Part shown: positions 15,787 through 24,509 of the stretch, in pieces
Layout of the letters: the number at the start of each line of letters is the position of its first letter
Position numbering within the stretch: the stretch's first letter is position 1
Assembly (NCBI RefSeq): GCF_000246895.1
Contig: NZ_BAEV01000036.1
Location: 1 to 32,113, forward strand
DNA length: 32,113 bases
DNA from: Clostridium arbusti SL206
GTDB taxonomy: Bacteria; Bacillota; Clostridia; Clostridiales; Clostridiaceae
Reading direction: 5' to 3'
The notes under the pieces: generated by a model
What the model saw: only the letters and a program-made list of their open reading frames with translations
What the model was told of the DNA's origin: nothing
Databases searched by the model: none
Translations under genes and position numbers: made by a program

Positions 15787-15807
15787 AAATATATGGAGGT
15801 TATTAAT

Positions 15808-17481
15808 ATGGAAATATTACAGATTGTGATTGTACTTTTGATTTTTATACTTTTGTGCATTCCTGTAGGCAAATATATTTATAAAGTATCAGAACATGAA
15901 AGAACTTTTTTAGATCCTCTATTAGACAGAGTGGATAATTTTATTTATAGGATTTCAGGAATAAAAAAAGAAGATATGAGCTGGAAACAGTATATTTTTG
16001 CATTGATTTCATGTAATGCTGTAGCTGCTTTTTTAGCTTATTTAATCTTAAGGATTCAGTCCATTCCTATTTTAAATCCAAATCATATTGGAAGTATGGA
16101 ACAGGGGCTTACCTTTAATACGGTAATAGCTTTTATGACTAATACGAATATTCAGGACTATAGTGGTGAGTGGGGTCTTTCCTATTTTAGTCAGATGACA
16201 GTAATTACATTTTTTATGTTTTTTGCTGCGGGAACAGGGTTAGCAATAACTTTTGCATTCATAAGAGCAATTTCAGGAAGAAAAAAAGAAACAGGAAATT
16301 TTTATGTAGACCTTGTAAGAATTATAACTAGAATATTACTTCCTTTGTCTATTATATTAGCAATATTTTTTATTCAGCAGGGAGTTCCGCAAACTTTAGC
16401 ATCTAATAAAACGGTAACTACTATTGAAGGAAAGCTTCAGGATATTCCGCTGGGACCTGTTGCAAGTTTAGAAGCTATAAAAATACTGGGAACTAATGGA
16501 GGCGGATTTTTTGGGGCTAATTCAGCTCATCCATTTGAAAATCCAACACCCCTTACAAATGCTGTTCAGTCAGTTTCAATACTACTGTTTGCTGGATCAG
16601 TGGTAGTATACTTTGGATATATGCTAAAAAAGAAAAAACAGGCAATTTCCATATTTGCTGCCATGGGAGTGCTTCTTTTAATAGGACTCACAATATGTTA
16701 TGTATCTGAAAAAGCTGGCAATCCTGTACTTGCAGGTTTGGGACTTAATCAGCTTATGGGAAATATGGAGGGTAAGGAAGTAAGATTTGGTATAGGGTTA
16801 TCTTCACTTTTTACCACAGTAACTACTGCCACATCTACTGGAGCAGTTAATAATATGCATGATTCATTGACGCCTATAGGTGGTGCGGTAGCACTTATGA
16901 ACATGATGCTCAATGTAATATTTGGAGGAATAGGCGTAGGATTCATGAACATGATTATGTTTGCTATACTTGCAGTTTTCCTCTGTGGACTTATGGTAGG
17001 AAGAACTCCAGAATTTTTGTCAAAGAAGATTGAAGGTAGGGAAATAAAATTAATAGCACTAGCAATAATAATTCATCCGCTATTAATACTTATGTTTTCA
17101 GCTGTGGCATTATTAGTGCCGCAGGGCCTAGCAGGTATATCAAATCCTGGTTTTCATGGACTTACTCAGGTCTTGTATCAATTTACAAGTGCGGCAGCAA
17201 ATAATGGTTCTGGTTTTGAAGGACTTGGGGATAACACTATGTTTTGGAATACTACTGTAGGAATTGTTATGTTCGCTGGAAGATATCTATCCATGATAAT
17301 ATTAATTGCTGTAGCAGCATCTTTAGCATCGAAGAGAGCAATACCTGTAACTTCAGGTACCTTTAGAACTGATAATGCAGTATTTACAGTGACACTTATA
17401 TTTATTGTTTTGGTAATTGGTGCACTTACTTTCTTCCCAGCATTGTCTCTTGGACCTATTGCTGAACAGCTTACATTATAA
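15808..17481 (+). CDS. kdpA: Potassium-transporting ATPase, subunit KdpA
   Basis: KdpA is the K+-selective channel-like subunit of the high-affinity KdpFABC pump. The 557 residues and about ten membrane segments are standard. Selectivity-filter loops are visible, for example TNTNIQDYSGE near residues 111-121, the TNGGGFFGANSAHPFENP loop near 230-247 and TTATSTGAVNNMHDSLTP near 337-354. The start at 15808 is chosen because TGGAGGT lies just before it; the earlier ATG at 15775 lies within the repeat and lacks a ribosome site. kdpB follows after 18 bp. Confidence 0.97.
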   Translation: MEILQIVIVLLIFILLCIPVGKYIYKVSEHERTFLDPLLDRVDNFIYRISGIKKEDMSWKQYIFALISCNAVAAFLAYLILRIQSIPILNPNHIGSMEQGLTFNTVIAFMTNTNIQDYSGEWGLSYFSQMTVITFFMFFAAGTGLAITFAFIRAISGRKKETGNFYVDLVRIITRILLPLSIILAIFFIQQGVPQTLASNKTVTTIEGKLQDIPLGPVASLEAIKILGTNGGGFFGANSAHPFENPTPLTNAVQSVSILLFAGSVVVYFGYMLKKKKQAISIFAAMGVLLLIGLTICYVSEKAGNPVLAGLGLNQLMGNMEGKEVRFGIGLSSLFTTVTTATSTGAVNNMHDSLTPIGGAVALMNMMLNVIFGGIGVGFMNMIMFAILAVFLCGLMVGRTPEFLSKKIEGREIKLIALAIIIHPLLILMFSAVALLVPQGLAGISNPGFHGLTQVLYQFTSAAANNGSGFEGLGDNTMFWNTTVGIVMFAGRYLSMIILIAVAASLASKRAIPVTSGTFRTDNAVFTVTLIFIVLVIGALTFFPALSLGPIAEQLTL

Positions 17482-17499
17482 AAAGGTTGGTGTATAATT

Positions 17500-19557
17500 A
17501 TGGAAAATAAAAAATCTAAATTTATTACAAAAGATATAATGAAAGATGCTACTGTGGAATGTTTCAAAAAGTTAAATCCTAAATATATGGCCAAAAATCC
17601 TGTTATGTTTGTAGTTGAAATTGGTTTCTTTATAACACTGCTTCTTACAATTTTTCCTAATATATTTGGTGATACAGGAAACAATTTAAGAATTTATAAT
17701 TTTATAGTAACCATAGTTTTATTTATAACAGTGCTATTTGCAAATTTTGCTGAGGCAGTGGCAGAAGGTAGAGGAAGAGCACAAGCAGAAACTTTAAAGA
17801 AAACTCGTAAAGACACCTTAGCAAAGCTTTTGGATTCTAATGGAAAGGTAAGTGTAATAAGTGCAAATGAACTTAAAAAAGATGATATAGTCCTAGTTGA
17901 AAATGGGGATGTAATTCCTAACGATGGTGAAGTCGTGGAAGGTATAGCTTCTGTGGATGAATCTGCAATTACTGGTGAGTCAGCTCCTGTTGTAAAGGAA
18001 TCTGGGGGAGATTTTGCTTCAGTTACAGGAGGAACAAAGGTTGTCAGTGATTGGCTAAAAATTAAAATAACAGCAACACCAGGCGAATCTTTTTTAGATA
18101 AAATGATTAATCTTGTAGAGGGTGCTTCAAGGCAAAAGACACCTAATGAAATTGCACTTAATACTATACTTGTAAGTCTTACACTTATTTTTCTTATTGT
18201 GCTTGTGACACTTTACCCTATGGCAGGTTATGCTGGTGTGAAAATTTCAATATCAACGCTTATAGCACTTCTGGTTTGTCTTATACCAACTACTATAGGT
18301 GGCCTTTTATCTGCTATTGGCATAGCGGGTATGGACAGAGTTACCAGATTTAATGTAATAGCTATGTCAGGAAAAGCAGTCGAATCCTGTGGTGATGTAG
18401 ATACTATGATACTTGACAAGACGGGAACTATAACTTTTGGAAATAGACTTGCATCAGAGTTTATTTCTGTAGGAGATGCTAAAAAAGATGATCTTATAAA
18501 TTATTCAGTTATATGTTCTTTAAAGGACGATACTCCTGAAGGTAAATCTATAGTTGAACTTGGAAATAAATTAGGTTCTTCGGTAGATAAAGATAAATAT
18601 ATTTCTACAAAATTTGAAGAGTTTACAGCACAGACTAGAATGAGTGGAATAGATTTAGATGATGGTACCAGCATAAGAAAAGGGGCCTATGATGCCATAA
18701 AGAATAGAGTTGTTGAACTTAAGGGTAAAATACCTGATGAGCTTGATGATGAAGTGAACAAAGTTGCTAAATTAGGTGGAACGCCACTGGTAGTATGTGT
18801 TAACAATAAAATTTATGGTGTTATATATCTAAAGGACACTGTTAAACCTGGACTTGTAGAAAGATTTGAAAGGCTGCGTGAAATTGGTATTAAAACTATA
18901 ATGTGTACAGGTGATAATCCACTTACAGCTGCAACTATTGCTAAAGAAGCAGGTGTAGATGGCTTTATTGCAGAGTGTAAACCTGAGGATAAGATAGAAG
19001 CAATAAAAAAAGAACAGATGGATGGTAAAATCGTGGCAATGACGGGAGATGGAACCAATGACGCACCCGCCCTTGCTCAGGCTGATGTAGGGCTGGCAAT
19101 GAATAGTGGAACTACTGCGGCAAAAGAAGCTGCAAATATGGTAGATCTAGATTCTGATCCTACAAAAATACTTGAGGTTGTGGAAATAGGAAAGCAGCTG
19201 CTTATAACAAGAGGTTCACTTACAACCTTTAGTATAGCTAATGATGTAGCAAAATATTTTGCCATAATACCAGCTATATTTGTGGCTTATATACCACAAA
19301 TGCAAGTTATGAATGTTATGAAACTATCTACACCAAATAGTGCTATACTATCGGCATTAATATTTAATGCCATAATAATACCACTTCTCATACCTATTGC
19401 TATGAAGGGTGTAAAATATAGACCTATGAAGGCAGAAGTGCTGCTTTTAAGAAATATGCTGATATTTGGCATTGGAGGTATAATCGTACCTTTTGTAGGA
19501 ATAAAAATCATAGATATGCTTATAACTCCGTTAGTTAGAATTTTTAATTTAGGCTAA
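17500..19557 (+). CDS. kdpB: Potassium-transporting P-type ATPase, catalytic subunit KdpB
   Basis: The 685-residue P-type ATPase hydrolyses ATP to drive K+ uptake through KdpA. The phosphorylated aspartate is D306 in [12 protein letters not shown]. The actuator motif is ITGESAP near residues 157-163 and the hinge motif is [18 protein letters not shown] near 513-530. There are seven or so membrane helices, and [13 protein letters not shown] lies before the phosphorylation domain. The ribosome site (GGTTGGTG) is weaker than those of its neighbours, which fits coupling to kdpA, 18 bp upstream. kdpC follows after 33 bp. Confidence 0.98.
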   Translation: MENKKSKFITKDIMKDATVECFKKLNPKYMAKNPVMFVVEIGFFITLLLTIFPNIFGDTGNNLRIYNFIVTIVLFITVLFANFAEAVAEGRGRAQAETLKKTRKDTLAKLLDSNGKVSVISANELKKDDIVLVENGDVIPNDGEVVEGIASVDESAITGESAPVVKESGGDFASVTGGTKVVSDWLKIKITATPGESFLDKMINLVEGASRQKTPNEIALNTILVSLTLIFLIVLVTLYPMAGYAGVKISISTLIALLVCLIPTTIGGLLSAIGIAGMDRVTRFNVIAMSGKAVESCGDVDTMILDKTGTITFGNRLASEFISVGDAKKDDLINYSVICSLKDDTPEGKSIVELGNKLGSSVDKDKYISTKFEEFTAQTRMSGIDLDDGTSIRKGAYDAIKNRVVELKGKIPDELDDEVNKVAKLGGTPLVVCVNNKIYGVIYLKDTVKPGLVERFERLREIGIKTIMCTGDNPLTAATIAKEAGVDGFIAECKPEDKIEAIKKEQMDGKIVAMTGDGTNDAPALAQADVGLAMNSGTTAAKEAANMVDLDSDPTKILEVVEIGKQLLITRGSLTTFSIANDVAKYFAIIPAIFVAYIPQMQVMNVMKLSTPNSAILSALIFNAIIIPLLIPIAMKGVKYRPMKAEVLLLRNMLIFGIGGIIVPFVGIKIIDMLITPLVRIFNLG

Positions 19558-19590
19558 GGCATCTTCGAATAATAAATAGGAGGTTTTAAC

Positions 19591-20214
19591 ATGAAAATGC
19601 TTCAAAAGGCTCTTCGCTTGAGTATTACGTTAATGATAATTTGTGGAATTATTTATCCGCTTTTTATAACAGGAGTAGGTCAGGTATTATTTGCTAAACA
19701 GGCGAATGGTAGCATTATAACATCTAATGGTAAAGTAGTTGGCTCAGAATTAATAGGTCAAAATTTTACTGATCCAAGATTTTTTAGAGGTAGAGTTTCT
19801 TCGGTAAACTATAATACCTATACTCAGGCAGATACAAAACCAGATGAAAGTGGAAAAGTAGCTTACTCAGGAGTTTCCTCTGGTTCTCAAAATTTAGGAC
19901 CATCAAATAAGGCTTTAAAAGAGAGAGTACAAAAGGATATAGATGATTTTCTGAAAACTCATCCAGATGTAAAAAAGGAAGATATACCAACAGATCTTCT
20001 TACAAGTTCTGGATCCGGCCTTGATCCTGATATAAGCCTGAAAGCTGCTGAAATTCAAATATCTGCTGTATCAAAAGGAACAGGAATAAGTAAAAAAGAA
20101 CTCCAGAAAATAGTCGATAAATATACAGAAGGTAGAAGTCTTGGCGTTTTTGGAGAACCAAGAATTAATGTGCTCAAAGTAAATCTTGAAATAGCATCAA
20201 TATTAAACAAATAG
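19591..20214 (+). CDS. kdpC: Potassium-transporting ATPase, subunit KdpC
   Basis: The 207-residue protein has one N-terminal membrane helix (near residues 8-29) and an extracytoplasmic domain. The family motifs are [19 protein letters not shown] near residues 47-65, [10 protein letters not shown] near 140-149 and the C-terminal [19 protein letters not shown]. KdpC stabilises the pump and raises ATP affinity of KdpB. AATAGGAGG precedes the ATG. It is the last structural gene of the operon; the kdpX gene I recall after kdpC in C. acetobutylicum is not present here. Confidence 0.97.
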   Translation: MKMLQKALRLSITLMIICGIIYPLFITGVGQVLFAKQANGSIITSNGKVVGSELIGQNFTDPRFFRGRVSSVNYNTYTQADTKPDESGKVAYSGVSSGSQNLGPSNKALKERVQKDIDDFLKTHPDVKKEDIPTDLLTSSGSGLDPDISLKAAEIQISAVSKGTGISKKELQKIVDKYTEGRSLGVFGEPRINVLKVNLEIASILNK

Positions 20215-20252
20215 AATATTAGGCTAGGATAAATGTTTTTGTAGTAATTTGG

Positions 20253-20334
20253 GTGTATAGAAGGAATAGCAAGTTAAAGAACAATAGTGAAAATAGACTA
20301 ATATATTAACTAGTTATTTCTTTGAACATAGCTT
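20253..20334 (+). repeat. Degenerate short copy of the hairpin repeat between kdpC and kdpD
   Basis: The right arm is recognisable (AATAGACTAATATATTAACT, then AGTTATTTCTTTGAACAT). The left arm is decayed (AGCAAGTTAAAGA). No inner module remains. It is the most diverged member in the window. Confidence 0.6.
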
Positions 20335-20403
20335 AAGATATAATATAAATGCATTAATTTTATAGATTAGTCATAAATAACTAAATCATAGTGTTTAAAA
20401 CTA

Positions 20404-20452
20404 AATTTATTAGGTTAAGTATTAGTAAAATTTTTGCTTAATCTAATAAGTT
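20404..20452. terminator. Terminator-like hairpin between kdpC and kdpD
   Basis: AAATTTATTAGGTTAAG pairs with CTTAATCTAATAAGTT with one or two mismatches across a 17-base loop. The following T content is poor, so it may only attenuate kdpABC read-through. It lies 83 bp before kdpD and supports kdpDE being a separate or semi-separate unit. Confidence 0.45.
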
Positions 20453-20534
20453 ATTGTTTCTGATTTTAAAATAAGATGTTTAATTGGGAGTTATTTATTA
20501 GATAAATAAAATAGAAAAGGAAGAAAATAAGTAT

Positions 20535-23180
20535 ATGAGGGGAAAATTAAAAATATTTTTTGGTTATGCAGCAGGAGTTGGAAAGACTTATGAAATGCTT
20601 AGAGAAGCACAGGAAATGAGAGTTTCAGGTGATGACATAGTCATAGGATATATTGAACCACATGCTAGACCAGAAACTATGGCTTTGACTAAAGGTCTTG
20701 AAACAATAGAAAATAAAATTATAAGATACAAGGGAACAGCATTAAACGAATTTGATATTGACAGAGCACTTATAAGAAAACCACAGATAATACTTGTAGA
20801 TGAACTTGCACACACTAATGGAAGAGGTCAGAGAAATAGAAAAAGGTGGCAGGATATAGAAGAGCTTCTTGCAGCAGGAATCGATGTATATACAACTGTA
20901 AATGTTCAACATATTGAAAGTTTAAACGATGTTGTAGAAAATATAACACATATTTCTGTACGGGAAACTATTCCGGATAGAATATTTGATGAGGCGGAAA
21001 AGGTTGAAATAGTAGATATTGAGCCTGATGAGCTTTTAAAACGTTTTAGTGATGGCAAAATATATAAAATAGAGCAGGTTAAGAGAGCTCTACTTAATTT
21101 TTTTACTAGAAATAATCTTTATGCCTTAAGGGAAATAGCACTTAGAAGAATAGCAGATAGGGTAAACTATGAAGTGGAAAGTGAAAGATTAGCTAAAAGG
21201 CAAATTACTGTAGTTCCTACTTCTGAACAGATATTAGCCTGTATTAGTCCATCTCCATCCTCTGCAAAGGTTATACGTAGTGCTGCAAGGATGGCAGAAA
21301 ATTATCATTCAAAATTTATTGTTCTATATATTTCCACAACAAAAGCTGAAAATTTAAGTAAAGAAGATAAAAAAAGATTAAACTTAAATTTTAGTTTAGC
21401 TGAGAAATTAGGAGGGGAAATAGTACAATTATATGGAGAAAATATAGTAGATCAAATAATACAATATGCAAAGTTTAGGAATATTACTAAACTAGTTATA
21501 GGAAAAAACTATAAAAGAACTAGTAAAATACTTCATTTCTATGCAAAGGATGTAGTAGATAAACTCATGGACTCTAATGCGTATATTGACGTTTATGTTA
21601 TACCAAACTCAGTGTACCCAAAAAAAAGAAATAAGATGAAATGGAAATTAAATGAATGGAATAATCTATCCTTTAAAGAAATTATTGAATCAGTAGTAAT
21701 TATAGGAATTGCAACAGGAATTGCACAAATTTTTGATTATATGGGTTTTAACGATACTAATAAGATTATGATTCTTATACTGGGAGTTATAATTGTATAT
21801 ATAAGAACAACTGGATATTTGATTGGAGTTATATCCTCAATAGTTGGAGTATTAATGTTTAATTTTTTATTTACTCAGCCAAAGGATTCATTTCAGCTTT
21901 ATGATAAAAATTATTTAACCACCTTTACTATAATGCTTATAGTTGCGTTTATAGTTGGAAATCTCACAAATAGAATACAGAAAGATGCTAAAAATTCCTA
22001 CAACAGAGAAAAAAGAACTCAAACACTATATATGGTCAGCGGTAAACTTTTAAGTGCAGTTGGAACTTCTGATGTCACTTCTATAGGAATAAAATATATT
22101 TCTAGGCTAATTAATAGAAATGTAGTAGGATATTTATCAGAAGGGAATAAGTTGTCAACTTCCTTTGTATATGATAAGTATAAAGATGAAAATAAGGACA
22201 TACTTCTAAATAAAGATGAAAATGCAGTAGCTTATTGGACTCTTTTAAATGGTAAGGAAGCTGGTAAAGGCACAGATACTTTTTATGGAGCTAAGGGATA
22301 TTATATACCTATAAAGGTGCAAAAAAAGGTATTAGGTGTTATTGGAGTATCTTGTTTACAAGGCTTTCTTGAGGCAGAACAAAAATTCATTGTTCAGACT
22401 ATTACTGGGCAAATAGCCATTGCTCTAGACAGAGAAATTCTTTCAAGCCAGCAGGAAATGTCTAAAGTCCAGATTGAAAGAGAGCGTCTTAGAAGTAATC
22501 TATTAAGATCAATTTCTCATGATCTCAGAAGTCCTCTTGCTGGAATTAAAGGTGCTATAAGTACTATTTTAGAAAATGGGAAATTTATATCTGAAAAAAC
22601 AAAAGAAAATCTACTAAATGGTATTTATGATGATACTGAATGGCTTATAAGGCTAGTTGAAAATCTATTGAGTATGACTAAATTTGATGAGGGAAACATG
22701 GGAATCAGTAGAAATATGGAGCTAGTAGAAGAAGTAGTTTCTGAAGCAGTTCAGAGAAGCTCTAAATATTTCAAAGACCATAAAATAAAAGTTAATGTTC
22801 CTGAAAAAATTATAATGGTTCCAATGGACGGAAATTTAATTGAACAGGTTATTATAAATCTCCTTGATAATGCTGTTAAATTTTCTCCTAAACAGTCTGT
22901 TATAGAAATAAAGGTTCATGAGAATGAAGAAGATGTGATTTTTCAAGTGATTGATAATGGTAGTGGCATAGAAGAAAAAATATTATCTAGTATATTTGAC
23001 AGGTTCTTTACAAACGGTAGTAAAATATCCGATTCAAGAAGGGGAGTTGGTCTAGGGCTTGCTATCTGTAAATCTATAGTAGAAGCGCATGGTGGTAAAA
23101 TCACAGCGGCTAACAAAAAAGGAGGAGGAGCTATTTTTACCTTTAATATTCCAAAGAAGAATGAAGGTTTAAATAAATAG
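20535..23180 (+). CDS. kdpD: Osmosensitive K+ channel histidine kinase KdpD
   Basis: The 881-residue full-length KdpD senses K+ and turgor and phosphorylates KdpE. The order of domains is: cytosolic KdpD domain with Walker A GYAAGVGKTYEML near residues 10-22 and Walker B IILVDELAHTN near 84-94; a universal-stress-like domain near 225-355; four membrane helices near 385-485; a GAF-like region; then HisKA with H662 in SISHDLRSPLAG, and HATPase with NLLDNAVKF, DNGSGI and GVGLGLAI. It starts almost directly at the KdpD domain, with a GGAAG ribosome site. kdpE follows 63 bp after the stop. Confidence 0.97.
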   Translation: MRGKLKIFFGYAAGVGKTYEMLREAQEMRVSGDDIVIGYIEPHARPETMALTKGLETIENKIIRYKGTALNEFDIDRALIRKPQIILVDELAHTNGRGQRNRKRWQDIEELLAAGIDVYTTVNVQHIESLNDVVENITHISVRETIPDRIFDEAEKVEIVDIEPDELLKRFSDGKIYKIEQVKRALLNFFTRNNLYALREIALRRIADRVNYEVESERLAKRQITVVPTSEQILACISPSPSSAKVIRSAARMAENYHSKFIVLYISTTKAENLSKEDKKRLNLNFSLAEKLGGEIVQLYGENIVDQIIQYAKFRNITKLVIGKNYKRTSKILHFYAKDVVDKLMDSNAYIDVYVIPNSVYPKKRNKMKWKLNEWNNLSFKEIIESVVIIGIATGIAQIFDYMGFNDTNKIMILILGVIIVYIRTTGYLIGVISSIVGVLMFNFLFTQPKDSFQLYDKNYLTTFTIMLIVAFIVGNLTNRIQKDAKNSYNREKRTQTLYMVSGKLLSAVGTSDVTSIGIKYISRLINRNVVGYLSEGNKLSTSFVYDKYKDENKDILLNKDENAVAYWTLLNGKEAGKGTDTFYGAKGYYIPIKVQKKVLGVIGVSCLQGFLEAEQKFIVQTITGQIAIALDREILSSQQEMSKVQIERERLRSNLLRSISHDLRSPLAGIKGAISTILENGKFISEKTKENLLNGIYDDTEWLIRLVENLLSMTKFDEGNMGISRNMELVEEVVSEAVQRSSKYFKDHKIKVNVPEKIIMVPMDGNLIEQVIINLLDNAVKFSPKQSVIEIKVHENEEDVIFQVIDNGSGIEEKILSSIFDRFFTNGSKISDSRRGVGLGLAICKSIVEAHGGKITAANKKGGGAIFTFNIPKKNEGLNK

Positions 23181-23243
23181 TAGTATTAGTTCTTTGTGAA
23201 GATGTCCCAAAATAAATTGATTATAAGGAGAAGAGGGTTAATT

Positions 23244-23945
23244 ATGGAAAATAAGCCGTATATACTTGTGGTTGAAGATGATAAGCCAATAAGAAATTTT
23301 ATAATAGCAGCCATAGATTCACAGGGATATAGATACATTGAAACCAGTAAGGGAAATGAAGCTATTGCACTTTCAATGTCTAATAATCCTGATATGATTA
23401 TATTGGATTTAGGACTTCCAGATATTGATGGAATTGAAGTTATATCAAAGATAAGAGATTGGTCAAGTGTTCCAATTATAATTGTATCGGCTAGAGATAA
23501 TGAGAGACAAAAAGTTGAAGCACTTGATAAAGGTGCAGATGATTATCTAACTAAACCTTTTGGAATAGGTGAACTTTTGGCTAGAATTCGTGTATCCTTA
23601 AGACATAATGTAAAAAATAAATATAATAATAATGATATAATTGATAATTTCAAGGTTAAAGATTTGTTGATTGATTTCAACAAAAGACGTGTAACCATAG
23701 AAAATGAAGAAATACATTTAACTCCCATAGAATATAAAATAATGTCACTACTCTGTAAGTATTCAGGTAAGGTTCTGACTCATAATTTTATTATCCATGA
23801 AATTTGGGGTACCTCATTGGGGAGTGAAACTCAGTCCCTAAGAGTTTTTATGGCAAATTTGAGAAGGAAGATAGAAAAGGACCCTGCTCAGCCTGAGTAC
23901 ATATATACTGAAGTTGGAGTAGGTTATAGGCTTATTGATGAATAG
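23244..23945 (+). CDS. kdpE: Response regulator KdpE (OmpR/PhoB family)
   Basis: The 233-residue protein has a receiver domain (VVEDDKPIRNFI near residues 9-20, phospho-acceptor D55 in IILDLGLPD, K104 in LTKPFG) and a C-terminal winged helix (LTPIEYKIMSLLC, then SLRVFMANLRRKIE and the wing EVGVGYRL). It should activate kdp transcription when K+ is low. The start is ATG 23244, because GGAGAAGAGGG lies before it; an upstream in-frame ATG at 23202 has no ribosome site and would add a basic tail. The csoR promoter lies directly downstream and carries repeats like those at the kdp promoter. Confidence 0.96.
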   Translation: MENKPYILVVEDDKPIRNFIIAAIDSQGYRYIETSKGNEAIALSMSNNPDMIILDLGLPDIDGIEVISKIRDWSSVPIIIVSARDNERQKVEALDKGADDYLTKPFGIGELLARIRVSLRHNVKNKYNNNDIIDNFKVKDLLIDFNKRRVTIENEEIHLTPIEYKIMSLLCKYSGKVLTHNFIIHEIWGTSLGSETQSLRVFMANLRRKIEKDPAQPEYIYTEVGVGYRLIDE

Positions 23946-24030
23946 AAAATCAGTTATTAGTCATTACAGATATAGCAATTTATATTACGAAAATTTCGTT
24001 AATAAGTTATTCATTATAAATAAATTTAAT

Positions 24031-24088
24031 AATCTACACAAAATCTACACAAAATCTACACAAAATCTACACAAAAATGTGGTACAAT
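24031..24088 (+). promoter_or_regulatory. csoR-copA promoter with four 11-bp tandem repeats
   Basis: The unit AATCTACACAA occurs four times head-to-tail without error at 24031-24074. In the register AAAATCTACAC, the last unit (24062-24072) ends ten bases before TACAAT (24083-24088), which has no good -35. The layout matches the kdp promoter (AAAATCTTTAT twice, nine bases, TACAAT). Short direct repeats near one helical turn apart and next to a weak promoter suggest cooperative binding of an OmpR-type activator. Confidence 0.7.
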
Positions 24089-24111
24089 ATATTTGAAATT
24101 GAAAGTCAGTA

Positions 24112-24130
24112 TATAATAATTATCATTATC
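24112..24130. promoter_or_regulatory. Candidate Fur box upstream of csoR
   Basis: TATAATAATTATCATTATC agrees at 17 of 19 positions with the Fur consensus GATAATGATWATCATTATC. It lies just after the likely start of transcription of the csoR operon. It would let ferric-uptake regulator repress the copper genes, if real. No fur gene lies in the window. Confidence 0.5.
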
Positions 24131-24150
24131 AATATATTTTTTACAGTAAT

Positions 24151-24168
24151 ATAACCCCACGGGGGGGA
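24151..24168. promoter_or_regulatory. Candidate CsoR operator overlapping the csoR ribosome site
   Basis: ATAACCCCACGGGGGGGA resembles the G-tract dyad (such as TACCCTACGGGGGTA) bound by copper-sensing CsoR. It overlaps the GGGGAGGTG ribosome site of csoR. It fits autorepression relieved by Cu(I). Confidence 0.6.
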
Positions 24169-24182
24169 GGTGAATAGATTAT

Positions 24183-24449
24183 ATGAATAATGAAAAAATA
24201 GATGCAGTAAAGGCTTTAAAAACATCAAAGGGGCAAATAGAGGGAATAATTAAGATGATAGAAGAGGGCCGATATTGTATTGATGTATCCAATCAAATTA
24301 TTGCAGCACAATCTCTTTTGAAGAAAGCAAATATGTTAATATTAAAACAACATTTAAATCATTGTGTAAAAGATGCTTTCATGCATGATAATGGTGATAA
24401 AAAGGTTGATGAAATAATAGATCTACTTGGTAGACTTATGGGAAAATAA
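24183..24449 (+). CDS. csoR: Copper-sensing repressor CsoR
   Basis: The 88-residue all-helical regulator has the Cu(I) ligands C32 (RYCIDVSNQI), H57 and C61 (KQHLNHCV) in the canonical C-H-C arrangement. This distinguishes copper sensors from formaldehyde (FrmR) or nickel (RcnR) relatives. Apo-CsoR binds the operator and Cu(I) releases it. GGGGAGGTG precedes the ATG and overlaps the candidate operator. copA follows 60 bp later and copZ closes the unit, so this is a complete copper-export cassette. Confidence 0.93.
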   Translation: MNNEKIDAVKALKTSKGQIEGIIKMIEEGRYCIDVSNQIIAAQSLLKKANMLILKQHLNHCVKDAFMHDNGDKKVDEIIDLLGRLMGK

Positions 24450-24509
24450 ATCTAGTGATATAGTTCTCTATTAAATGTTAGGACTACATTATATAAGGGG
24501 GTAATGGTA

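Noticed and set aside
15775-15807. Upstream start for kdpA adding 11 residues
   Set aside because: The ATG lies in the right arm of the hairpin repeat and has no ribosome site, whereas ATG 15808 follows TGGAGGT.
23196-23243. Longer kdpE start adding 16 residues
   Set aside because: The extension is basic and not family-like, and the good ribosome site lies immediately before ATG 23244.
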